Source of the DNA: Halalkaliarchaeum sp. AArc-CO | GTDB lineage: Archaea; Halobacteriota; Halobacteria; Halobacteriales; Haloferacaceae | DNA length: 64,000 nt | Assembly (NCBI RefSeq): GCF_024972735.1 | Contig: NZ_CP087723.1 | Span: 2,418,001-2,482,000 of the forward strand | Direction: 5' to 3' | Program-made: the position numbers and the translations under genes | Shown here: positions 1-7,787 of the stretch, one piece after another | Numbering within the stretch: the stretch's first letter is position 1 | Layout of the letters: each line of letters starts with the position of its first letter | The notes under the pieces: generated by a model | What the model saw: the letters and a program-made list of their open reading frames with translations, nothing else | Databases searched by the model: none | What the model was told of the DNA's origin: nothing

Positions 1-168
1 GTTCTCCGGCCCGAACGGATCCGCGTCGAACGGGATCCGTTCGTGGGCCAGCCGAACGGCGGCCCCTCGGCCCCCGATAAACCGTTTCAAGATCCCGTCG
101 ATGTCGACGGTGGCTGTACTGCAATCGCTCACGTCCACTGAAAGCAGTGGCCCCTCGAGGTGGAGCAT
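1..168 (-). CDS. aor: Aldehyde ferredoxin oxidoreductase, N-terminal part (cut by window edge)
   Basis: Reading leftwards from the ATG at 168 gives 56 codons open to the window edge. The segment FIGGRGAAVRLAHERIP followed by GADP-like DADPFGPEN matches the conserved beginning of the tungsten-containing aldehyde ferredoxin oxidoreductase family (GGRGLA...P.GADPLGPEN). The family oxidises aldehydes to acids with a tungstopterin and a 4Fe-4S cluster, reducing ferredoxin. Only the N-terminal domain is visible, so the substrate class and the cluster cysteines cannot be checked. The tungstate transporter at 41416-43910 in the same window would supply its metal. The family call is fairly secure; the exact member is unknown. 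Confidence 0.8.
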   Translation of the reverse strand, partial: MLHLEGPLLSVDVSDCSTATVDIDGILKRFIGGRGAAVRLAHERIPFDADPFGPEN

Positions 169-273
169 ATCCCTACGTCGACGCCTCGTTTCAAGTAAGT
201 ACCGCTCGCCGCCAGTATGGAACAGGAGAAGACAGCCAAAATCAGATCGGGAAGTTCCCGCCGGAGTCGCCAC

Positions 274-1890
274 TCAGTCGTCGTCCGCCGCCGTAAACTC
301 GTCCCGGGCGGAGACGACAGGGATCTCCTCTTCGGACTGAAGGAATATCGGCCGTTCGCCCCCGAACGTAACGATCATGTTCAACATCCCGAGGAACAGG
401 ACGATCCCGAACGGCGTCCCGAGGATGATCGCCGCCGCCTGCACCGCGTCGACGCCGCCGACGACCATCAACATCGACGCCAACATCCCGATGAGGGCGG
501 CCCAGATGACCCGGTTGATCGTCGAGGGACTCTCGGCGCCGCCGGTGGTGAGCATCCCCAGCGCCAGCGTCGAGGAGTCCGCCGAGGTGATGAGGAACGT
601 CGTGATCAACACGAGGAACATCACCGTGAGCAGTTCTCCGAGCGGAAGCGCCTCGAACATCGGGTAGCCGGCTGCGGCCTCGTCGCCGCCGTACTCGCCG
701 ATGACAGCGAGAACGTCGGCCTGTCCGGTTTCCTGCATGAAGATCGACGTGCCGCCCATCGTGGCGAACCACGGGATCGTGATCCCCGTCGAGGCGAACA
801 CGCCGGTAAACGCGACCTGACGGACGGTCCGACCCTTCGAAATGCGGGCGATGAACAGCCCGACGAACGGTGCCCACGAGAACCACCACGCCCAGTAGAA
901 CACCGTCCAGCTACCCACGAACCACGCGGGTTCGGCCCCCTCGGCGTTCGTGTACAGGCTCATCGTGATGAACTCGTTGATGTAGCCGCCGAGGGCCTCG
1001 GTCCCGGCGGTCATGATGTACGACGTCGGCCCCAGGAGAAACGCCGCGATCATCAACACGAAGAACAGCACCATGTTGAAGTGAGAGACCCGACGGATCC
1101 CCCGGCGGACCCCAGCGGCGACCGAGAGGGTAAAGCCAACGGTCAATCCGGTGATGACCAGTACGGTGCCGAGGTCGCCGACCTGGACGCCCGCGACGTA
1201 GTTCAACCCCACGAGGAACTGGGAGCCGACGAGTCCGAGCGTCGTCGCCACCCCGCCGATCGTCGTGAGCACGGCGACGACGTCAATCACCTTTGCCCAG
1301 AAGCCGTCCAAGTTGTCCAGTCCGACCCACGGTGCGATCACCGTCGAGATGCGCAACGGCGCGTCGTGACGGTAGGCGTAGAAGGCGATCGGGAGCGCCA
1401 TGATGATGTACACCGTCCATGCGGAGATCCCCCAATGGAAGAAGGTGTACTGGAGCGCCCCGACTGCGGCCTCGGAGGTCATTCCGTCGGCGCCGACCAG
1501 CGGCGACGGCGTCTCGTAGTGGAAGATCGCCTCCGCGGGCCCCCAGAAGACAATCCCCGCGGCGATCGCCGCCGAGTACAGCATCACGAAGTACGACAGG
1601 AACGTGAACTCGGGTTCCTGACCGTCCTTGCCGAGTTTGATCTTCCCCCACGGACTCAAGATCAGGAAGATCACGAAGACCACGAACACGAACATGATCA
1701 TCAGGTAAAACCAGCTGAGCTGTTCCCAGAGGAGATCGTTGATGCTCCACATGATCTCCGTCGCCGCCCCCTCACGGAAGATAAACGCCGCGACCGCAAG
1801 CGACGCGACGACGACGCCGATGCCGAACGTCAGCCCGTCGACCTCGTTCGTAAACTGTTCGACCATCCCTCGAGATCGTTCTTGACTCAT
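274..1890 (-). CDS. BCCT-family betaine/carnitine/choline transporter
   Basis: The 538-residue membrane protein has about twelve hydrophobic segments. The stretch FFHWGISAWTVYIIMALPI is the BCCT signature helix with its Trp residues, and FWAWWFSWAPFVGLFIARIS matches the second conserved family segment. BCCT carriers import quaternary ammonium compounds such as glycine betaine, usually with Na+ or H+. The gene is divergent from an MttB-family methyltransferase, which suggests the imported compound is also degraded rather than only stored for osmoprotection. An ATG at 1890 fits the family N-terminus. The substrate is inferred from family and neighbours. Confidence 0.9.
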   Translation of the reverse strand: MSQERSRGMVEQFTNEVDGLTFGIGVVVASLAVAAFIFREGAATEIMWSINDLLWEQLSWFYLMIMFVFVVFVIFLILSPWGKIKLGKDGQEPEFTFLSYFVMLYSAAIAAGIVFWGPAEAIFHYETPSPLVGADGMTSEAAVGALQYTFFHWGISAWTVYIIMALPIAFYAYRHDAPLRISTVIAPWVGLDNLDGFWAKVIDVVAVLTTIGGVATTLGLVGSQFLVGLNYVAGVQVGDLGTVLVITGLTVGFTLSVAAGVRRGIRRVSHFNMVLFFVLMIAAFLLGPTSYIMTAGTEALGGYINEFITMSLYTNAEGAEPAWFVGSWTVFYWAWWFSWAPFVGLFIARISKGRTVRQVAFTGVFASTGITIPWFATMGGTSIFMQETGQADVLAVIGEYGGDEAAAGYPMFEALPLGELLTVMFLVLITTFLITSADSSTLALGMLTTGGAESPSTINRVIWAALIGMLASMLMVVGGVDAVQAAAIILGTPFGIVLFLGMLNMIVTFGGERPIFLQSEEEIPVVSARDEFTAADDD

Positions 1891-2194
1891 GATGTCACCT
1901 CACCTCTGACCGCGTTCTCGTGCGTCGACAGCCGGTTGGTCCGGCCTGTCCGAGGATGTCGACCGCCCCGAGGATGTCGACCGCCCCGAGGATCGGTTCG
2001 TCTCGACGGACATCGGGCTAGCCCGGACGACGCCGGCTGGTGAATCGCACTCCGTCACATCTCCACGACAGTGACGGTTACTACAAGACGTTCCGATGGA
2101 GGGTTATAAATGTTTGGTGATTGTTCACTCGGAACTCGAGATCCCGGACGCCGATCGCCAAAACAAATTTATGAGTCGGTCGGAAGGTCAAAAC
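1891..2194. promoter_or_regulatory. Divergent spacer between BCCT gene and mttB homologue
   Basis: About 300 bases carry the promoters of both divergent genes. An 18-bp unit, CGAGGATGTCGACCGCCC, is repeated in tandem at 1951-1968 and 1969-1986, with a partial third copy to about 1994. TTATAAAT at 2103-2110 and AAATTTATG at 2165-2173 are TATA-like. The second is centred 27 nt before the ATG at 2195, the usual spacing for a leaderless haloarchaeal transcript. I see no convincing gene here. Confidence 0.55.
1951..1994. repeat. Tandem 18-bp direct repeat in the BCCT/mttB spacer
   Basis: Two perfect consecutive copies of CGAGGATGTCGACCGCCC plus the first seven bases of a third are seen directly. 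They lie about 60-100 bp upstream of the BCCT start. They could be regulator sites or simple slippage; nothing decides between these. Confidence 0.7.
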
Positions 2195-3661
2195 ATGGAG
2201 TACGATCTAGAGACGATAGACGTCCCTACCCTCGAAACCCTGTCCGAAGCGGGCGTCGAGGCGATTCACGAGACGACGATAGAGATCCTCGAAGACATCG
2301 GGATTCGGATAAGCCACGAGGGCGCAGTCGAACTCCTGGAGGAACACGGCGCGTCCGTAGAAGACGACAGCGAGGACGCGGAACTGGTAACGATCCCGCG
2401 ATCCCTCATCGAGGACGCGGTCGCCGAGGCACCGTCGTCGTTTACCTTGCACGCGCGCAATCCCGATCGATCCGTCGGCGTCGGCGACGGCGACGGGCCG
2501 GCGCTGGCGTCGGGGTACGGCGCGCCGAACGTGCGGACGTTCGAGGACGGGACGCGCTCGTCGACGATCGACGACTACGAGACCCTCGCCAAGCTGGCAC
2601 AGTCAGAGGACGTGATCGACGTCACGGGCTATAACCTCTGTGAGCCCAACGACGTCCCCCAGGAGGTGAAACACTACGAGATGATCCAGCGGTCGCTCAC
2701 GCTCACCGACAAGCCGATTCTGGGATCGACTTACGGCCCAGACCGGGCGAAAGCGAGCCTCGAGATGGCCGGCATCGCGAACGACGACCGGGAGCTGTCG
2801 AAGCCGTACGCAGCGGGGGTTATAAACACGATCTCCCCCCGCCGGTGGGACAAGAAGATGACTGGCGGCCTGATCGAGTATGCGAAACACGGCCAGCCGA
2901 CGCTCGTTTCCGCCGCCGTGATGGCCAACGCCTCGGGACCGTCGCCGCTGGCGGGATCGATGGCGCTCGCGAACGCCGAGATACTCACCGGGATCACGAT
3001 CGCCCAGCTCACGAACCCCGGAACCCCGGTCGTGTACGGTCTACCCTCCTCGAACGTCGACGTCAGACACGGGACGTTCTCGATCGGGAGTCCCGAGGGA
3101 GCGCTGTTCGTCTCCTACGCCGCCCAGATCGGCCGATACTACGACATTCCTTCGCGCGCAGGGGGGTGTCTGACCGACGCGAAGACCGTCGACGATCAAA
3201 GCGGCGCGGAGTCGATGATGCAGCTGATGACGACGATGTACAGCGGCATCGACTTCGTCCTGCACGCGGCGGGGATCCTGGATTCCTATTCGACTGTTTC
3301 CCCGGAGAAATACGTCCTCGACGCCGAACGGATCCGGTACGTGAAGCGATTCCAGGAGGGGTACGACCTCGACGAGGACGCGTTCGCGCTCGACCTACTC
3401 AGGGAAGTCGAACCCGGCGGACACTTCCTCGACAAGCGGCACACGCTAAACCACTGCAAGACCGACCACTACATGTCGGAGATCTACGACCGACAGTCGA
3501 CCGACGACTGGGAGAACCAGGGTGAAAAGACGTCGTTCGAACTCGCCCGGGAGAAAGTCGACGCTCGCCTCGAGGAGTACGAACAGCCCCCCCTCGACGA
3601 GGACCTGGCGGCGGAACTGGAACGGTACGTCGAGAAAGGATCCGAGAAAGCGCTCCAGTAG
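2195..3661 (+). CDS. MttB-family (non-pyrrolysine) methylamine/glycine betaine methyltransferase
   Basis: The 488-residue protein resembles the trimethylamine methyltransferase superfamily (COG5598) from end to end, with family-like stretches such as GAPNVRTFEDGTRSSTIDDY, PILGSTYGPDRA and GAESMMQLMTTMYSGIDFVLHAAGIL. No in-frame amber codon is present, so it is not a pyrrolysine MttB. Characterised non-Pyl members such as MtgB move a methyl from glycine betaine to a corrinoid protein. The reading frame is open further upstream to 2096, but the ATG at 2195 is 27 nt after a TATA box and is preferred. No corrinoid protein or MtrH-like gene is in the window, so the methyl acceptor is unknown. The BCCT carrier and FAD oxidase on either side suggest a betaine or dimethylglycine route. 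Confidence 0.85.
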   Translation: MEYDLETIDVPTLETLSEAGVEAIHETTIEILEDIGIRISHEGAVELLEEHGASVEDDSEDAELVTIPRSLIEDAVAEAPSSFTLHARNPDRSVGVGDGDGPALASGYGAPNVRTFEDGTRSSTIDDYETLAKLAQSEDVIDVTGYNLCEPNDVPQEVKHYEMIQRSLTLTDKPILGSTYGPDRAKASLEMAGIANDDRELSKPYAAGVINTISPRRWDKKMTGGLIEYAKHGQPTLVSAAVMANASGPSPLAGSMALANAEILTGITIAQLTNPGTPVVYGLPSSNVDVRHGTFSIGSPEGALFVSYAAQIGRYYDIPSRAGGCLTDAKTVDDQSGAESMMQLMTTMYSGIDFVLHAAGILDSYSTVSPEKYVLDAERIRYVKRFQEGYDLDEDAFALDLLREVEPGGHFLDKRHTLNHCKTDHYMSEIYDRQSTDDWENQGEKTSFELAREKVDARLEEYEQPPLDEDLAAELERYVEKGSEKALQ

Positions 3662-3767
3662 GACGATCTCGTCCCCGCAGTTCGGATTCGGTCCTCGTTC
3701 GCATCCATCCCAAGGTTTTATAGTGCGATCCCGTGGATGATAACGCGATCAGGTGGTAGCAATACAC

Positions 3768-4976
3768 ATGAGTACGGACGTCGTCGTGATCGGTGGCGGG
3801 ATTTCGGGCGCAGCAGCGGCCTACTACCTCTCAAAACGGGAGGAAATCGGAGACGTAACGCTGCTCGAACAGGGCGAGAACCTCGGAAACGGGAGCACGC
3901 CGCGGGCCGTCGGCGGAGTGCGATCGATGTACTCGACCCCGGTGCACGTGGAGCTGTCGCTCGCATCGAGGCCGGTCTGGCGGGAGTTCGAATCCGAACT
4001 CGGGTTCGAGATCGACTACCGCGAGAACGGCTACCTCTTCGGTGTCAGGAGCCGGACCCAGTACGAATCCCTCCGGAAGGACGTGATCATGCAAAACAGG
4101 CTCGGAGCGGGCACGGAGTTCCTGACTCCCGAAGAGGCGACCGAGATCGTCCCCGGACTGGAGACGGACACCTACGTGGCAGCCGCCTGGAGTCCGAAGG
4201 ACGCGATGATGGACGCCCACTCGGCGCTGCAGGCGTACGGAACCCTCGCCCGAGAGAACGGGGTCGACATTCGGGTCGAATCGCGGGTAACCGACCTGTT
4301 ACAGGGCGCGAACGGCCGCGTTACGGGCGTCGAAGTAAACGGCGGGAAAGACGAGGGCGGGACGGAACTGGAGGCGGACTACGTGATCAACGCCGCCGGC
4401 TCGTGGGGCCACCGCATCGCCGCGATGGCCGGCGTCGAGATCCCGATCTCGCCGAAGAAGCGCCGGGCCGCGTTCTTCGAACCGGAACGGACGGTCCCCG
4501 AGGACCTTCCTCTGGTGATGGATCTGGAGTCGGGTGCGTACTTCCGACCGGAGGACGAGCAGTTCGTCACCGGCGGCGGTCATTTCCACCCCGACGACCC
4601 GGACGTCGATCCCGACGAGCCGAGCTCGTTCAGCGACAGCGTCGATCTCGAGTGGGCGACCGACGCGATGGACGCCCTCGTCGAGATGGCCGACTACTTC
4701 GGTCCCGAAACCCGCGTCGCGGAGGGGTGGTCCGGCGTGTACGCGATTTCTCCGAGCAACCACCCCATCATCGAGGAGAGCGTCCCCGGCCTCGTAAACG
4801 ACATCGCCCATTCCGGTCGGGCGTTCATGCACGCGCCCGCAACCGGACAGATCGTCGCGGACCTGGTCGCCGACGGAGAGACCGACATCGTCGACAGGAC
4901 CGCGTTGCAGACCGACGGCGCCGTCGACAGGCGAGGACAGCTCCCGATCCCCTACCAGGCGGACATGTACGAGTAA
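3768..4976 (+). CDS. FAD-dependent amine oxidoreductase (DAO family; dimethylglycine/sarcosine oxidase-like)
   Basis: The 402-residue protein opens with DVVVIGGGISGAAAAYYLS, a Rossmann FAD-binding motif. It carries the DAO-family middle (GSTPRAVGGVRSMY...) and the C-terminal substrate/FAD motif GVYAISPSNHPIIEE followed by HSGRAFMHAPATGQIVADL. Relatives oxidise N-methyl amino acids such as sarcosine or dimethylglycine. It follows the mttB homologue by about 100 bp in the same direction, with TTTTATAG near 3717-3724. The ATG at 3768 is preceded by a GGTGG Shine-Dalgarno-like run; a GTG at 3753 is possible. It has no fused folate (GcvT) domain, so formaldehyde or another C1 acceptor must be handled elsewhere. 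Confidence 0.85.
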   Translation: MSTDVVVIGGGISGAAAAYYLSKREEIGDVTLLEQGENLGNGSTPRAVGGVRSMYSTPVHVELSLASRPVWREFESELGFEIDYRENGYLFGVRSRTQYESLRKDVIMQNRLGAGTEFLTPEEATEIVPGLETDTYVAAAWSPKDAMMDAHSALQAYGTLARENGVDIRVESRVTDLLQGANGRVTGVEVNGGKDEGGTELEADYVINAAGSWGHRIAAMAGVEIPISPKKRRAAFFEPERTVPEDLPLVMDLESGAYFRPEDEQFVTGGGHFHPDDPDVDPDEPSSFSDSVDLEWATDAMDALVEMADYFGPETRVAEGWSGVYAISPSNHPIIEESVPGLVNDIAHSGRAFMHAPATGQIVADLVADGETDIVDRTALQTDGAVDRRGQLPIPYQADMYE

Positions 4977-5606
4977 CCTGTCGATAGTTGGATGGTATTG
5001 TCTTCTCCTAGTAGAGTAATATATTATAATATTAATTAATATAAACTGTTCGTGTTTTTGTTGTAGCTGTTGGTCTCGGTCCACACTAAAAATTCACAAA
5101 TAATAAAAGTAATAAAGAGATTATCTGCGAGAATAAGACTATTTACCGAATTAAACAGGAACATAAATATTTACAGCAGTTACAAGCACGGACCAAACCG
5201 CGTGTCTGCGATCGCAACAATACATAAAAAGTTTTATAATATGGCGAATGTAAAAGTTCGTTGTATTATCTGTAGTCGGGGAGATTCCGGTATAACATGA
5301 TCGGAAAATTGGTTCAGTACCGAATGCCTCGACAACGGAAACCACGTCACCGATAAAAAGTACGGACCTCGCAAAATCGGACCCAAATTCGACCACGCAG
5401 GATTCATCATAATTAATATGATGTTTTGCTGTTTCGAAAATCAGATCAAGTAACGTCACATATATGACCTGATTACGGGTTTTTAAGTAATTCTTTACAA
5501 AAATTCGGTAGACGTAATGTACAAAGCGTACAATTATTACGTTTATTAGAATGACAGGTTAGGGATAATTATTTGTGCATGTCTCTCGTTTCGACGTTTG
5601 CAACAC
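4977..5606. promoter_or_regulatory. AT-rich 630-bp spacer with palindromes upstream of the symporter operon
   Basis: Base composition drops sharply from the surrounding genes, with runs such as ATATTATAATATTAATTAAT. Two clear dyads are present: CATCATA-ATTAA-TATGATG at 5405-5423 and ACGTAATGTAC...GTAC-AATT-ATTACGT at 5512-5542. GGATAATTATTTG at 5563-5575 is the likely TATA region for the gene at 5607. Short reading frames occur on both strands but have uncharacteristic, non-acidic composition and no start signals, so I call none. Confidence 0.6.
5512..5542. promoter_or_regulatory. Candidate operator palindrome before the symporter operon
   Basis: Arms ACGTAAT (5512-5518) and ATTACGT (5536-5542) are perfect inverted repeats, with a nested GTAC pair at 5519-5522 and 5528-5531. 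The dyad ends about 20 bp before the TATA-like GGATAATTATTTG and 65 bp before the ATG at 5607. This is a reasonable place for an activator or repressor site. Confidence 0.45.
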
Positions 5607-5738
5607 ATGTCAGGAGTCCCAATTGGGACGACGATCGCGCTGGCGATAATGATCGTCGTTCCGATCGCGACGTACCTACTGTACCGCATCGACAAAAGCA
5701 GGGGAGACGGACGGGTAACCGTCGTCGGGAAACGGTGA
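5607..5738 (+). CDS. Small single-helix membrane protein next to the symporter
   Basis: An ATG at 5607 opens 43 codons to TGA at 5736-5738, only 3 nt before the symporter ATG. The peptide is MSGVPIGTTIALAIMIVVP, then a few polar residues and a basic tail (YRIDKSRGDGRV...GKR). This gives one transmembrane helix with a cytoplasmic positive end. Several SSS symporters have a small membrane partner encoded just upstream, for example DUF997 with PanF and DUF4212 elsewhere. This peptide is shorter than those, and I do not recognise a named family. A role as a symporter accessory subunit is inferred from position and topology only. Confidence 0.65.
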   Translation: MSGVPIGTTIALAIMIVVPIATYLLYRIDKSRGDGRVTVVGKR

Positions 5739-5741
5739 CCG

Positions 5742-7199
5742 ATGAGCGAACTTCAGTTTCAGCTGACGTTCGGGCTGTTCATCGCCACGTTGCTCGCGAT
5801 CGGGCTGTACTTCTTCTTTACGACGGAGATGAAGCGGCTCTCCGAGTACATGCTGGCGGATCGGGACGTCGGAACCGTACCGATCGCGATCTCTGAAGTG
5901 ACTGCCGTCGCGAGCGGATGGACGTTCTTCGCGTGGGTCGGGGTCGGCTTTACGGTCGGGCTCAGCGGCCTGTGGTTCTCGATCACGATGGTTCTCATCG
6001 TGCTGTTCCTCTACCGGTTCGTCGCCCCGACGTTCCGCCGGACCTCCGAAGAGCTCGGGAGCCAGACGGTCGTCGACCACCTGGCCTCCACGTTCGCCGA
6101 ACACCGCCTGGGGCCGGCGATCCGACTGGTCGCGACGTTCACGATCGTCGTGTTCTTGATGTCGTACATCGGCGCCCAGATTATCGCCATCGGCGAGGCG
6201 ATGGACGTCGGCCTCGGCATTCCGTACACGACGGCGATCCTGATCGGCGGGATCGCAGTTGGCTTTTACACCACGCTCGGCGGATTCAACGCCTCCGTGA
6301 CCGCACACCTGCTGATGGGTTCGCTGGTGATCGTCGCCGCGATCCTGGTGCCGATCGGCATGGTGCTCGAGATCGGCGGCTGGTCGGCGTTCGTCGCCGA
6401 AGCCGGCGCCGTCGACGCGAACCTGCTCAGCATGACTGCCGGAAGCTCCGGGATGGCCCTGACGATCGCCATTCTGGCGTGGATCACCTTCGCCTTCGGG
6501 GCGATCGGCCAGCCACACGGGCTGATGCGGTTCCAGGCGATCCGGTCCGAGCGGATCATCAGCGCGGCGTCGGTGATCGCCGTCGCCTTCCAGTCGCTGC
6601 GCCTGACGGTGCCGCTCATCATGGGCGCCGCCGGACGGGTGCTCTACGAGGGTGCCGACATCCACCACGAGAACGTCGCGATGCACGCTATCGTCGACCT
6701 GTTCCCGGCGTGGCTCGCGGGGCTGTTGCTCGCAGGGATCATCGGCGCGATCCTCTCGACGTCCGACTCGATGATGATCGTCACATCCGCCGACGTCACC
6801 CGTTTCTACGAGGAGCGGATCAACCCGGCGGCGACCGAGCGGGAGCTGATCCTGTTCGGCCGCGGGGTCGTCGTGACCGCCGCCGTGATCGGCGTGGCGC
6901 TGGCGTACGTCCGCCCGGGGACGATCTTCGACATCATCGAGTTCGCGTTCGTCGGGCTCGGCGTCTCGCTCGGCATGCCGCTTGCCGCGCTCGTCCTGTG
7001 GAAGAAGATGACCGCCGAAGCCGTGTTCGCGACGATCGTGTTCGGGCTCTTGGGAACCATCGGGAACCTCTATCTGTTCCCCGATTACTTCCCGATCCTC
7101 GTGTGGCCCGTCGTGATCCCGGTGATGATCGGGGTCGCGCTGGCGACGTACGACGAGGGGGAGGAGTTCACCGAAGAGCGAGAAGTTATCACCGAATAG
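5742..7199 (+). CDS. Sodium:solute symporter (SSS family)
   Basis: The 485-residue protein has about thirteen hydrophobic segments in the SSS pattern. SEYMLADRDVGTVPIAISEVTAVASGWTF matches the family N-terminal region, and GLLLAGIIGAILSTSDSMMIV is the conserved segment following the sodium site (A...STSDS). It starts 3 nt after the small membrane peptide, so the two are almost surely co-transcribed. The substrate is not readable from sequence; members carry proline, pantothenate, sugars or short acids. Location beside betaine catabolism genes makes an amine or a small organic acid plausible. Confidence 0.88.
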   Translation: MSELQFQLTFGLFIATLLAIGLYFFFTTEMKRLSEYMLADRDVGTVPIAISEVTAVASGWTFFAWVGVGFTVGLSGLWFSITMVLIVLFLYRFVAPTFRRTSEELGSQTVVDHLASTFAEHRLGPAIRLVATFTIVVFLMSYIGAQIIAIGEAMDVGLGIPYTTAILIGGIAVGFYTTLGGFNASVTAHLLMGSLVIVAAILVPIGMVLEIGGWSAFVAEAGAVDANLLSMTAGSSGMALTIAILAWITFAFGAIGQPHGLMRFQAIRSERIISAASVIAVAFQSLRLTVPLIMGAAGRVLYEGADIHHENVAMHAIVDLFPAWLAGLLLAGIIGAILSTSDSMMIVTSADVTRFYEERINPAATERELILFGRGVVVTAAVIGVALAYVRPGTIFDIIEFAFVGLGVSLGMPLAALVLWKKMTAEAVFATIVFGLLGTIGNLYLFPDYFPILVWPVVIPVMIGVALATYDEGEEFTEEREVITE

Positions 7200-7214
7200 G
7201 GGCACAGAGAACCG

Positions 7215-7760
7215 TCATTCGGTACTGTCCTCTCTTTCTCCGACCGTCCCCGTTTCGATATCGTCGAACAGCTCCTCCACGAGTCGTTCGATTTCGTCGC
7301 GGATCCGCACGACGTCCTCGAGCGCTCGTCCGTGGGGATCGTCCAGATCCCAGTCCCGGCTCTCCCCGTTCCAGGTCGCCGGACAGACGCCCGAGGCGGA
7401 ACAGCCCATCGTGATGACGACGTCGACCGATGCTAGTTCGCCGGGCGTGATTTCGCTGGGTGTCCGATCGGAGATATCGACTCCGCGTTCGAGCATCGCA
7501 TCGACGACGACCTCGTGAACGTCCTCGGCGGGATGGGTGCCGCCGGTACAGATCCGGACGCGTCCGCGTAACCCGCGTCGGTCCCGCTCCCGACGGGCGA
7601 AGGCAGCCGCCATCTGGCTCCGTCCCGCGTTCTGTACGCAAACGAACGCGAGGGTGACCGGATCGGTCGCGATCGATTCCGGCTGGCTCGTCGGTGTCGA
7701 GTCGGTCGTCGGTGCAGGCTCGCTGGATGCAGCGTTCGTTGTGTCGTCGGGCTGTGTCAT
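7215..7760 (-). CDS. arsC: ArsC-type arsenate reductase (low-molecular-weight phosphatase fold)
   Basis: The 181-residue protein has the phosphatase loop FVCVQNAGRSQM (catalytic Cys41, Arg47). It also has a second redox-type segment MGCSASGVCP (Cys120, Cys126) and WDLDDPHG carrying the general acid Asp141. The cysteine pair after the P-loop is typical of thioredoxin-coupled arsenate reductases rather than plain tyrosine phosphatases. The first 35 residues form a low-complexity Ser/Thr/Pro tail that looks disordered. It lies 27 bp after the phosphate regulator genes on the same strand. Arsenate enters cells through phosphate transporters, so the linkage is sensible. A tyrosine-phosphatase function is less likely but not excluded. 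Confidence 0.82.
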   Translation of the reverse strand: MTQPDDTTNAASSEPAPTTDSTPTSQPESIATDPVTLAFVCVQNAGRSQMAAAFARRERDRRGLRGRVRICTGGTHPAEDVHEVVVDAMLERGVDISDRTPSEITPGELASVDVVITMGCSASGVCPATWNGESRDWDLDDPHGRALEDVVRIRDEIERLVEELFDDIETGTVGEREDSTE

Positions 7761-7787
7761 AGGAGTATTCGGAGTCCGATTGTCGTG

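Noticed and set aside
217-2043. 608-codon open frame on the plus strand across the BCCT gene
   Set aside because: It is antisense to a clear membrane transporter, is made of Arg, His, Asp and Pro with no fold, and results from GC-rich third positions.
2195-3661. Pyrrolysine-containing trimethylamine methyltransferase
   Set aside because: The frame has no internal amber codon, so the protein is a non-pyrrolysine relative.
5151-5459. 102-codon frame on the minus strand in the AT-rich spacer
   Set aside because: It has more Cys, Ile and Asn and less acidity than real genes here, no start signals and no recognisable product. It overlaps a palindrome. I leave it out, though translation data could revive it.
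5676-7205. 509-codon minus-strand frame opposite the symporter
   Set aside because: It is a mirror of the symporter codons with a charged repeat-like composition.
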